Positions 23,801 through 33,079 of a stretch of 33,638 nt of DNA are shown here, in pieces. This stretch comes from Silene noctiflora (taxonomy: Eukaryota > Streptophyta > Magnoliopsida > Caryophyllales > Caryophyllaceae). Made by a program: the position numbers and the translations under genes. The stretch spans positions 144,991-178,628 of the forward strand of contig VHZZ01000741.1 of the NCBI GenBank assembly GCA_009801015.1, read 5' to 3'. Below the pieces are notes generated by a model. The model searched no databases and was not told where the DNA came from. It was given only the letters and a program-made list of their open reading frames with translations. Every line of letters begins with the position of its first letter. Positions within the stretch are counted from its first letter, which is position 1.

Positions 23801-24283
23801 GCGCTCCCTGATAGCCCTCCCCGAACCCGAACCCGAACCCAAACCCACCACTGGGCAAAACTAAACTTTTCAAACTTTACTTATTTCCATCCCGTCCTTC
23901 GAAATTTTACACGAATCCTATTTACAAATCCTGGCTTCGTCACTACGTCTAAAACTCTGAATATAAGAGTCGGATCAAAAAGCAAACGTAAACAATTTAA
24001 TAAAAAACGCGTAACGATCGAACAAATAAGTTACCTGAGAAGAAGCATAATCAGGATCATTATCATCTTCAGAAGTATAATACTGTGGATCAAGACTAAG
24101 TTGAGCAGCCTTTGTAGATTCATATCTTCTTCTCATAATATTAGAACAACCATGCAACTTCATAATATCACCAAATCCTATGTAATTATTAGTCCTACTA
24201 ATACTATTTTTATTAACATAATTATTATTTATTTCCAAGAATTTTTTTATTATATTTCTTGATTTTCTAAGTAACAAAGCCAT
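17840..24283 (-). CDS. BCE1A: Branched-chain 2-oxoacid dehydrogenase E1 alpha subunit, mitochondrial (9 coding exons, 477 aa)
   Basis: Coding exons in transcript order: 24035-24283, 20016-20153, 19412-19594, 19104-19261, 18919-19018, 18711-18822, 18393-18532, 18112-18297, 17840-18007. All introns are GT-AG, phases agree, and the stop is TGA at 17840-17842. The E1 component is the thiamine-diphosphate enzyme that decarboxylates the 2-oxoacids of Leu, Ile and Val and passes the acyl group to E2 in the mitochondrial matrix. Residues 1-60 ([15 protein letters not shown]...) are basic, hydroxylated and almost free of acids, as in a targeting peptide. Then come [19 protein letters not shown] (85-103), [34 protein letters not shown], and the ThDP motif from GDG (270-272) to NN (299-300). 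The phosphorylation loop is [16 protein letters not shown], with Ser370 matching site 1 of mammalian E1-alpha. Length fits plant homologues (about 472 aa). Intron 1 is 3.9 kb. Confidence in identity is very high. Confidence 0.95.
18649..18722 (-). repeat. Duplicated 5' splice site at the end of E1-alpha exon 6
   Basis: A 21-bp stretch covering the last exon-6 codons and the donor (18702-18722) recurs 53 bp downstream in intron 6 (18649-18669) with one mismatch. On the minus strand the two read CAATTTCGCA|GTAAGTACT and CAATTTCACA|GTAAGTACT. The intron-side donor bases are identical. Confidence 0.85.
21826..22021. mobile_element. Stowaway-type MITE in intron 1 of the E1-alpha gene
   Basis: The left end CTCCCTCATATTCTATATTT and the reverse complement of the right end, CTCCATCTTATTCTATATTT, continue together into TCTTCC. 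It is flanked by TA on both sides (21824-21825 and 22022-22023), the target duplication of this superfamily. It is 196 bp long and non-coding. Confidence 0.7.
22060..22230 (+). repeat. tRNA-derived SINE-like repeat
   Basis: An A-box-like TTGGTTGAGATGAG near 22076 is followed about 55 nt later by a strong B box, GGGTTCGAACCTC (22130-22142). The tail part contains the perfect hairpin CCCCACTGCGGTGGGG (22213-22228). No clear poly(A) end or target duplication was found. Confidence 0.45.
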
Positions 24284-25199
24284 ATTTTTTTTTTCTCAAA
24301 ATTATTTCACTTTTTTTTTTTCCTCCAAGAAGATTGGGGAAGGAAGTAATATAGGTGTAAAAAAAGGAAGAGATGAGAATGCCAAATAATGTTGGAACTT
24401 TTTGAAGGATGGATGAGAATGCCACTACTTATAATGAGAAGATGAGTATGGGTGTATGAATCCTAGTAACGGAGAACTACTAAATATTAGTCGTCGTTCC
24501 GATCATTTGTTTACTTATATTAGTTTGGGTGTCTCGGTTAATTGTTTATCTTTTTATTTTGGTTTTATTTTATGAGCAATTTGATGCTCCACACTCGGGC
24601 TCTGTTTGGTAAACGGCAGAATCAAATTCATAATAGCGGATAACGGTTAGCAGATTTTACTAGATTTCGGCTAATATACTATCAGAATACACCGTTTATG
24701 AAACACATAAAAATGGTAGATTGATAAGTCAACCTATTAATTAGGCCAGAATTTACTAATTTCACTCAATATATTGTTTTACCAAACATGACCTCAATTT
24801 ATTCACTTGTTATCTTCTACTTTTCTTGGTGTTTGTGCGAAACGTAAAAGTCCCAAAATGACGAAGACAAAGGAAAATCAGGAAATATAGTGTACTAAGC
24901 TAAGGTGTCAATCTGTCAAGTTGTTCCAACCTATTTGTATGAGTTCGCTATCGATCAGGATCAAGGAGGCAAAATAATTGCACCAACGTCTTTATATTAT
25001 TTTCAACACGTCTTGTGACTCTAAAACTCTTTTTGTGTATACTTTTCCGTCTTGATTATTTTTTTACGTTTTTTTTATTTAAATATCTTAGTTATATTCT
25101 CACATTCCATTTCGATAACGGGTAAGTTGAGAATCTTGTCTATATATATAATATTAAAAAAATATTACATGCATCTTTTAGTTTTCTAAAGCCATTTAA
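24284..25199. other. 5' flank of the E1-alpha gene
   Basis: This should contain the 5'UTR and promoter of the minus-strand E1-alpha gene. Two T tracts (24286-24294 and about 24311-24321) lie next to the start codon. A partial Stowaway-like end (CGTTCCGATCATTTGTTTAC) lies at 24495-24514. No other gene was seen. Confidence 0.4.
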
Positions 25200-25264
25200 G
25201 CCAACATTTCTAATATTATTGATCTTCTTGTAAAAATAATTGTAAAGAATTAATCATACCATCA

Positions 25265-25396
25265 ATTGGATATTTAGCGTCACTGAAAATCATTCTCATA
25301 AACGAAGGTATTATGGATAATAGGTCCCAGGTTCGAATTCCCCTTCCCTCTATTGTAATGCGACTAAGTGTGCGCTCCGTTAGAACAAAAAAAAAT
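25265..25396 (+). repeat. SINE-like repeat with poly(A) tail
   Basis: A B box CAGGTTCGAATTCCCC lies at about 25328-25343, about 50 nt after a weak A-box-like TTAGCGTCACTGA. The repeat ends GCTCCGTTAGAAC followed by A9 (about 25387-25395). This order is that of a tRNA-derived SINE. Flanking GCATG words might be part of a target duplication but are too short to decide. Confidence 0.5.
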
Positions 25397-25669
25397 GCAT
25401 GTATTTGCATGTCGATATTGTATTGTTCTCGTTTACTTTTTAAGGTCAAAGTTAACAAACTTTGACAGCAAATATATTTATAAAGTTATAATATTACATA
25501 CGATAAGACATAAAAGTACTTATATTTGCTATGGAGAGTTGTTTCGTGAAAAGATAATTTGGACGAAAATAATGTAAAATGTTGAAAAAATACGAAAAGT
25601 AAAACAGAAGTATCTTATAATTACTCTTGTAAATATAATGTGTGTATATACGCAATAATAAAGACACAT

Positions 25670-26249
25670 TCCCTATCTACTAAAAGAATAGGTGATTTCT
25701 ATCATTTTCCCGCTAAAAAGAATATTCTCAAAAAGGGAAAATAATGATAATTGTGTTCATTCACTAAATAAGGAAACTAAATCTAATTCATATATTATAT
25801 TTTCATTAAAATTAATCATTTCATCAAATTATATTATTTTCACTAAATTCTAAACTATATTATTTTAATTAAAATAAAATAAAATTGATATAAAACAATA
25901 AAGTGTGAAATCTTTTATTGATCCTATTATTAGATAATGAGTTGACCTATATTCTGTATAAAACCAAAACTAGAATTTGTTGTTATTACTTTCGCGACCA
26001 AAAAAATTTGAAAAAAAAAAAATATAAATTGAAACTCATTAGCTTTATGCTATAAAAATATTTTCATTAAAATATATTTCAACTCAACTCAATTCTCTTA
26101 ACTAATTTTCAATTCTAGATTTTATTTATCAAATCTAAATACAATAATGAGAAATGTAAACATTCATAAGATACCGTATTATATAATAAATTTTATAAAA
26201 ATATATTAAACTTTAAGTACCGTGCATATAATGCACGGGTCTAACCTAG
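25670..26249 (+). mobile_element. Non-autonomous Helitron, both termini visible
   Basis: The 5' end is A|TTCCCTATCTACTAAAAG, equivalent to the TC...CTACTA start of plant Helitrons with TC changed to TT. The 3' end has the hairpin CCGTGCAT-ATA-ATGCACGG (26220-26238), then 7 nt, then CTAG (26246-26249), followed by T. The insertion lies between A (25669) and T (26250) without target duplication, as expected. It is 580 bp and AT-rich, with no Rep/helicase coding. Confidence 0.75.
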
Positions 26250-26259
26250 TACTTTATTA

Positions 26260-26332
26260 CTTCCTCCATTACAATCAGTTTATATATTTGTTGAATATAT
26301 GTGATGTATGTAATTGATTGAAATGGATGAAG
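26260..26332. mobile_element. Short Stowaway-type MITE
   Basis: The left end CTTCCTCCATTACAATCAGT and the reverse complement of the right end, CTTCATCCATTTCAATCAAT, pair well, with TA at both edges. The element is 73 bp and lies 10 bp past the Helitron 3' end. Confidence 0.65.
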
Positions 26333-26479
26333 TATATTTTTTTTAGAGCAGGCACCTATAGACATCCATTATTATTGAAATAAGCTTAATACGGAGTATA
26401 TTATTACTCGTGTATGTATAATTTGCTAATTAAATGGCTAAATGAATTGTCTCCTTGTTCTAATAACCACATATTTTTT

Positions 26480-26665
26480 TGGGTGTTGATCAGGAATATT
26501 TCCCCTACCGATAGTTGGGATAATCTTCTTCGAGGTTCTAAAGGCAATTGAATAAACCATTTTCAAGTTTAATTTTTTCATTCACAAAAGTCAAGAATCG
26601 AACTCAAGCCTCCGATCACTAATTTAAGATATGAAAATCGTTACCACTCACGTCAACCTAACTAT
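26480..26665 (-). repeat. tRNA-derived SINE-like repeat
   Basis: On the minus strand, TTGACGTGAGTGGTAAC (A-box-like) is followed by CTTGAGTTCGATTCTTG (B box) about 45 nt later. A unique body runs to the AACACCCAAAAAAATATG end near 26467. The spacing is that of a polymerase III promoter. Confidence 0.55.
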
Positions 26666-27812
26666 AATACCTAAAGACCACATTATATATGCACTAAATT
26701 GTGCATTAAAAATTATTCCTTTATTTATTTACTTTTTAAAAAAAAATTCCGGTTATTCCCTTTCATCCCTTTCTTCAAATTCTCGGTGTGCCAAATAAGG
26801 AACAATTGGAATTTTTTAAGACCGGTTAAAAATATAATGGAGAAAACGTAACTATTTTATAATAAAATTAATATAATATTTATATTTTATCATAAAATTA
26901 TCACATTTCTACATTTATACTTTAAACGATTGTTAGTTTGTTACGTACACGACCTATCGAGAATTTGTGAATAAGAAATAGTGACCTGCCAACTTAGTCA
27001 GTAAAGTTGTTAGAAACTTGACAGTAGGCTAATTTTCACTGTAGGTTAAACGTAGACGAAATTCCTTCTTATTTTAGCACAATGTTATACTCCTTACTCC
27101 GTATTTTATACGGACATACGGAGTATATGTATTTTTGTTTTTTCTCCAAATGACCCCTTAAATTTTCTTATTTTTGTATTGTGGTGATATTTAATTATGA
27201 GTGTTATAAAGGTATAGTTTGCCCTATCATTATGTAATTGCATCCTTTCTTTACAGCCGTCAAAAAAAAAAAAAAAAAAAAAAAAACTAAATTTTCTTTG
27301 AAGAAATGAGAATGCCACTTAAATGAGAATATGAGTATGGGTCTTTGACTCTTAGTTCCCAAATATAAAAGCTAGGTGTCAATGTGTCATCTTGGTCGAA
27401 CTTATTATATTTTAATATCAATCCTCTTTATTTTCATCCACCTCATTTTCTTTCAACTCCTTAGTAAAATAAATTTTAAATCATTAATTATTTTTCATGT
27501 CATTAAATAACTGGTTGTTAGATCGTCGAGAAATGAAACCATTTATAATATCGAAAGGGACCGGAGAGAGGGAGGAATCGAAAAGGATCTATATTAAACG
27601 TATTTGTAAGAGTTCCTTATAGAGTTGTAGATCAACCTCAAGGAGTGAAAATAATTGCACAAATACTTGGACTTATTTTACACGTCTCGTGTATCAAAAC
27701 TCTTTTCAATAGATGGACACTAGCCACTTACTAGTACTCCTTGTGATGTTAATTTGATTGTCTATTTCTAACATTGATTGATAAATAGAAATAGTGACTT
27801 TGAAAATCATCC
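26666..27812. other. Intergenic AT-rich DNA, no gene seen
   Basis: It contains a 10-bp perfect inverted repeat TACTCCGTAT / ATACGGAGTA (27095-27104 and 27116-27125) and an A tract of about 25 nt beginning near 27260. The A tract could be the tail of a decayed retroelement, but nothing upstream of it is recognisable. Confidence 0.4.
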
Positions 27813-28039
27813 TCGGCCCTGTTATTTTCGACTTAATTTCAGCTCAGTTCAGTTATATTCAGTTCAGTTCAGCTCATCTCTTTACAAATTAACTCGATCT
27901 TACTTCAGTTCAGTTCAGTTCAGTTTACTTCAGTTCAGTTCACTACTCTTTTCTGTTATCAATCTTATTGATTTTGGAATTTTCGTTAATTTAGTCTAAT
28001 TATTCAGTTCTTTTCATCAGAAAAAAAAAATAGGACCTA
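27813..28039. mobile_element. ACTGAA-rich MITE, copy in reverse orientation
   Basis: The left end reads GGCCCTGTTATTTTCGACTT, and the right end reversed reads TAGGTCCTATTTTTTTTTTC. The interior carries dense TTCAGTTCAG and CAGCTCA words, the reverse complement of those in the copies at 32691 and 32876. Confidence 0.55.
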
Positions 28040-28329
28040 ATGAACTAATAATTCTCAAGGTTAAACGTTAATTTTCACTCAACTTCTCTAAATTATCAAA
28101 TTTGGAAATGTTATTTTGGCAAGAGTTCTCGCCATTTCATAGGAATAAATACATATTTTCTCTTAGTAATTTCGATCGAATTTTACAATGAATCTAATTT
28201 CATTGTAAAATGTAATGTAATGATTAATTATATTGTATAAGAGAATATATATTAAACTAGCTAGTCTTTGAGCAATGAAATTAAATAGACGTCTATAATG
28301 TTTCGTTTATCGTTGATCAATCATTCAAA

Positions 28330-28857
28330 TCCCCCTTACTACTAAGAGAATAAAAATTCTCTTAGTTTTTCCTCCAAAAGACATCTAGCTAAATAAGGCA
28401 ATAAGTAAAACTTTATTTCATTACATTATTATATTTTCAATGAATATATTCTTATAATTAAACTCTAATCATTTAATTAAATTCATAATCATGATTTTTT
28501 CATTAAAATAAATTAAAATTGGTTTTAAACTATAAACCATAAGTTGCTATTTTTTTTAATAATGCAATAATATATTACTATAGATGTTGCTAAATTTTTG
28601 AATAATGCAATAATATATTACTGTAGATAATAATTTGACACATATTTAGTATTTACTATTAGTTTCATGACAAAAAAAATCATTTAAAAAAATTCACACC
28701 TTAACTTAATTCTCTTTGATTAGTTTTCCATTTCAAATTTTTTGTTTCATATCAAAATACAAAAGAGAGAAATATTAAATATTTATGGTGTGCAAATTCA
28801 ATACACTAAAAAAATAAAAACTCTATATACCGCGCAATGGCGCGGGATCTGTACTAG
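28330..28857 (+). mobile_element. Non-autonomous Helitron, both termini visible
   Basis: The 5' end is A|TCCCCCTTACTACTAAGAG. The 3' end has the hairpin CCGCGC-AATG-GCGCGG (28830-28845), then 8 nt, then CTAG (28854-28857), followed by T. The flanking A (28329) and T (28858) match the Helitron AT target. It is 528 bp and AT-rich with no open coding region. It shares AT-rich words (TATTTTCA, TTTTTCATTAAAAT) with the Helitron at 25670. Confidence 0.75.
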
Positions 28858-29267
28858 TTATATTTTTTACATGACTAGGGATTCACAATTAATACCTTTA
28901 TTGTGTACTAACTTGAAATTTATAAGGCATAGCCTCGGACGTAAATTTTGGTGAGAGTTGAATATAAGATTCTTAAAATTTTCACGTAAATTATAACTAC
29001 TAGACTTCACACTCTCAATCAACCAACCAATCAGCTTATTAATTTTAGTATTAGCTCACATTATTTTTATTTTTTATTTTCATTCAATTTGTTAATGGAA
29101 ACGTGCATCAACTGCCTAATTTTTTTTACTCTATAATTGATTACTCAAATCTTTCATGGTGTTTATCCCACAAAAAAATCAATTCTTTATATAAATCACG
29201 TTTGTAAAAAAGTAAGGAGTGTTTTTTTGACTTATTGTTCAACTCGTGATTTACATATCAACTTAAG

Positions 29268-29292
29268 TTGTTATTATTATTATTATTATTAT
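29268..29292. repeat. (TTA)n microsatellite
   Basis: About eight uninterrupted TTA units lie in AT-rich DNA. Confidence 0.85.
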
Positions 29293-29690
29293 ATGTTGAA
29301 AATCGAAATATGTCTAATTATTGATGTGGCTACTTTGGTTGGTAAATATCAATCACGAAAATGATATTGGTGTGAAAAGGAACCTATTATTATATAGTCG
29401 GTTCAAAAATAATAAAACCTGTAAGAACGGATGTTCTAGGTAATTAAAAATAGGTTAATTGAAGTAAAACAAGGAAATTTAAGTACTTACCTACATTTAG
29501 CTTCTTCTTTTTTTTTTCTTTTCTTTTTTAAATTATGAGTCGCCCAATTTTCTAATCCGAGATTAAAACAAAACGAAATATAATGAAAATAATTTAAGAT
29601 ATTTAACACATCTTTGATTACAAACTAGTTTTAAATCCGTGCAAAAAAATCCATGGGTCGTAATAACAAATGCTATTATTGCATACTGGA

Positions 29691-29692
<2 letters not shown>

Positions 29693-29748
<56 letters not shown>
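29693..29748. repeat. (AT)28 microsatellite
   Basis: 28 perfect AT units. The repeated Tyr-Ile open frame across it is an artefact of the repeat. Confidence 0.97.
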
Positions 29749-29752
<4 letters not shown>

Positions 29753-29862
29753 CAAAATAATAAGCATATATGGATTAGATAATCAAAATATACTCTGTAT
29801 CTCATAAAATTTGGTTACATTAACAATTTTTCATGAACGGGCCGAGTTGACATAAGTTTCAT

Positions 29863-30157
29863 TAGGGGTGGATACTGGGCCGGGTCGGGTCGGGGCTGGG
29901 CTTGGCGGTCAATTTGTGGCCCAAGCCTAGCATTAAAATGGGGCGGGCTGGGCTGTGCCGGGATGGGCTCCAAAATGTCTGGCCCGAACACGGCCCATAT
30001 AGTGTTTTTTTAGTGTTTTTTGAATTTTTAGCGGGCCAAGCCAGACTGGGCCGGAAATTTGGGGCATTGGCCCGACCCGGGTATAGGGGTGGGTTGGCTG
30101 AGCTAGAAAAAAATCGACCCACTGATACGGGTTGACACGCACAATTGAACAACTCTA
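29863..30157. mobile_element. GC-rich non-autonomous hAT element
   Basis: The start TAGGGGTGGATAC and the reversed end TAGAGTTGTTCAATT follow the hAT terminal pattern. Eight-base flanks AGTTTCAT (29855-29862) and GGTTTCAT (30158-30165) form a target duplication with one mismatch. The interior is rich in GGGCCGGG, GGCCCGA and GGGCTGGGC words, far above the surrounding GC content, with an AT-rich stretch in the middle (30000-30030). It is 295 bp and non-coding. Confidence 0.75.
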
Positions 30158-30165
30158 GGTTTCAT

Positions 30166-31618
30166 GATCCTAAAAAATAATAGAACACCCGACCCATAGC
30201 ATAACACAATTTTAAATTGTATTCATTTATACACTTACTTCTNTCACAATTTATATTCGATTTTATCGTCATAGATAAACGGTGTTTTATTTTTTAACAA
30301 ATAATAAATAAACAACTAAAATGAGATAAAAAAAAAAACCCAAATTAAACCCACATATTTACTGTCACTCATAGCCTCACTCATCTTCCTCAAATATGGG
30401 TTTTCATCATCTACTCTATCCAATCGTCCTCCCATTTCTGATTAAACCCAATTTGTTGCATATTTAAGAGGTTTTTTTGGTCAATATTGAAGATATTTGG
30501 GTTAAATATTTTACAAAGATTATTGTTAATGGTAACTTTATTACAAATATGCAAGTATCTATGAACTAACGTTTTTTTGAAAATGCAAAATATTTTATAA
30601 ATCGGAAAAAAAAAATATGTTTTAAATATAATGGTTATACAATAGTATGAATTTGCAGGTGAAAACGAAGTAGAACCTGAGTCAATTATTTTTATAATTA
30701 TAATTTATTATTTTGTAATTTATTTATAGTTCTGTATTGATTTCGTTCAATGTATGTAAATTTCAACATTTAATGTAAATTGTAACATTTCAATGTATGT
30801 TTTAACCTAAGTAATTAGAATAGAAATAAGAATAGGAATTAAGTTGAGTTGAGAAGAGAGGGTAATTAATTAGAATAGAAAACATGGAGGGGCTCATATG
30901 TAGAATATAATATGAAATCCATCAGTCAATCAGAAGTCAAGAAAAGACTCGGCTTTTATACTATGTAGATTGAAATGATGGTTTGTTCAGATGATTCTCG
31001 AAATTTGAGCCAAGATTTAAAGTCAGTAACGAGAAAAGATGTGATGTTTTCGTTATGATGTGGATTGTTGGTGGTGTTGCTTGTCGGAGCTTTGAATTGC
31101 CTGCCATATGTTGAGGCTATGTTTTGTATGTCGAGAAGTTAAATTAAATTATAAGGACGTGTTGATTTGTATGTTTTATTTGTGAGTGATGACATTTTTC
31201 GTGCATTACAATTGATCTTGATGATTGATGTAACGAGTAAGGAAAAGGGTTGATATTGTCATTATCGTGTCCGTTAAATAGTTAAACTTACTCGAAGATA
31301 AGTAAAGTAAAAGTTCAAACAGTTGAAAGTTTGAGAGAGTTGTTTCAATATATATGGGTTAATAGTGAATATTTACGACTTTAGTTTATTTTATAAGATT
31401 AGACACATCTGTATCCCAACATACCTAAAGAAAAACCTACAAAAAAGAAAATTGTTGATTCACATTATCTTTTAGTTGATAGGGCAGTTCGTGTGAAAAT
31501 ATGCGATTATAAGATAAAACAAAATCACTCCATAAATTTCATTCACTTTTTTGTGATGAAATGATTGAAATCTAATAACTTCATAATAGATGATCAATTA
31601 ATTTTCAGCATAAAACTA
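30166..31618. other. Intergenic AT-rich DNA, no gene seen
   Basis: No convincing coding region, RNA or transposon end. There is one undetermined base (N) at 30243. Confidence 0.4.
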
Positions 31619-31960
31619 TACTCCCTTCGTCCTTTTCGTCAGTTTTCAATTGAATTCGACGCAAACACCAAAGATACGTGACATAAAACACTTCAATAAA
31701 ACAATTGAACCATAAATCTACCACAAATAGAATTATACATCTAGTTGTATATAGATATTATACAACCAAGGTATAAGAATCCGAGCTTATATGTATTTTT
31801 TCTGAGCTAATGCAAAGTTCATATTTTTAATGTGTAAATGGATGAGATCGAATACTTTCTAATAAAGCTCGTATTCTTTAACATAAAGCTCGGATGCTTT
31901 ATTACAAAGCTCAGATTCTACATCGTACAACTGGTACAACTGGTTGTATAGTCCATGAAT
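31619..31960. repeat. Repeat-rich segment: Stowaway-like end and AAGCTCGGAT tandem units
   Basis: 31621-31640 (CTCCCTTCGTCCTTTTCGTC) is a Stowaway-like end without a visible partner. At 31863-31919 a unit of about 22 bp (AAAGCTCGTATTCTTT, AAAGCTCGGATGCTTT, AAAGCTCAGATTCTAC) is repeated three times. It is bordered by TAGTTGTATA (31743) and ACTGGTTGTATA (31939) words. Confidence 0.45.
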
Positions 31961-32102
31961 TGTAAATCTACCACTTACCCATGGACATAATGTTAAATAA
32001 AATTTACTATAATTATAAATGATAATTAATTGCCTGATACACCTTAAAATAAAAAAATGATAACTAACGAGTCGGGTGGTGGAAACGTATTAAAAGTTGG
32101 AT

Positions 32103-32208
32103 GGGCTATTTTAGCTAACGGTCCTATTACACATGAAACTGGGCTTGTCATTGTTAGGCCCAACGTGACACTGGCTTGGATTGGCTATTTAGCTAGCGGA
32201 CCTATTAC
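32103..32208. repeat. Direct repeat GGCTATTT-TAGCTA-CGG-CCTATTAC
   Basis: Blocks of about 27 bp at 32103-32130 and 32181-32208 match with a 1-nt gap and two substitutions. They are 78 bp apart, within less AT-rich DNA than the surroundings. Confidence 0.7.
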
Positions 32209-32690
32209 GTACTTGTTCTGTTACCGTTGTTCTCTTTTAAAATAGGTATATTCGTTTTACGATAAAATGGGTCAAATAACATTTTATTTAGATAGATGAG
32301 ACAAACTTTCTGATAGTCTTTAAGCATTTTGTTTTTGTCTCGCGACTCTCACCTATCCTATTTGATCAGGATATGTTTTACGTTTAAGACAAATATGTCC
32401 GTCTTTTAACAAAAAAATTTGGTTTAGATAAGTCTAGCATTAAAATATTAAGTCATCAAAATATATTCTCATTTTTGTCCTAGTCATTTATTTATCTATT
32501 TTATTTTGAGGTATCTTAGTAATTTTGTACTTTTCTATTTTGTGAATGCTTTTGATGGGCAATTTGGGCCACTTGTCATACAATAATTGGCCCTATCCTC
32601 TTTCGTTGGGTATTTGTGCCAAAATTAAAGGTAAGCAAATAATCGGAACGGAGGAAATATTATGATTATAAAAATACAAATTATTATGTT

Positions 32691-32850
32691 TAGGGTCCTG
32701 TTCTTTTGGACTAAAACTATCTAAACTGAATTGAACTAAACTTCATAGAGCTGAATTGAATTGAACTGCACTTATTTGTGAAGAGAAGAGCTGAGCTGAA
32801 CTGAAGAGAGTTGAACTGAACTGAAATTAAGTCCAAAAGAACATGGCCTA
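32691..32850. mobile_element. ACTGAA-rich MITE (hAT-like)
   Basis: The start TAGGGTCCTGTTCTTTTGGA and the reversed end TAGGCCATGTTCTTTTGGAC give a clear terminal inverted repeat of about 22 bp with a few mismatches. The interior is full of GAACTGAA words. No clear target duplication was found at these edges. Confidence 0.65.
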
Positions 32851-32875
32851 GGTCCAACGTTTATTTAGTTTGTCT

Positions 32876-33079
32876 TCAGGTTCTTTTGGACTGAAACTGT
32901 CTGAACTGAACTTAATAGTACTAAACTGAACTGACCTGAATTGAAGTAAAAGTTAATTTCTAAAGAGAAAAGCTAAATTGAACTGAATTGAATGAATCTG
33001 AACTGAACTGAACTGAAAAGAATTGGAGTGTATTGAAAATTTGAAATGAATTGAATTTAAGTCTAAAAATATGACCTTA
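32876..33079. mobile_element. ACTGAA-rich MITE, second neighbouring copy
   Basis: The start CAGGTTCTTTTGGACTGAAA and the reversed end TAAGGTCATATTTTTAGACT match the neighbour at 32691 in the same orientation. TGAACTGAACTGAA arrays occur inside. It is separated from the first copy by only about 25 bp. Confidence 0.6.

Larger units (their letters stand above)
20154..24034 (-). other. Intron 1 of the BCKDH E1-alpha gene, filled with repeats
   Basis: The donor is GTAACTTATT after codon 83 and the acceptor is TTTGTAG before GGT ATG GAT. At about 3.9 kb it is over half of the gene; the other introns are short. Inside are a Stowaway-like MITE (21826-22021), a tRNA-derived SINE-like stretch (about 22060-22230), a poly-T run near 20547-20561, a CCCGAA hexamer run (23821-23847) and AT-rich DNA. 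No second gene was found in it on either strand. Confidence 0.85.

Noticed and set aside
23821-23847. CCCGAA hexamer run resembling telomere repeats
   Set aside because: Plant telomeric repeat is CCCTAAA; this run is short and of a different unit.
29563-29805. Minus-strand open frame with a Tyr-Ile repeat
   Set aside because: It is a direct translation of the (AT)28 microsatellite.
29862-30152. Overlapping open frames of 69-96 codons on both strands
   Set aside because: They are produced by the high GC content of the hAT element; no protein motif, and they fit the element edges.
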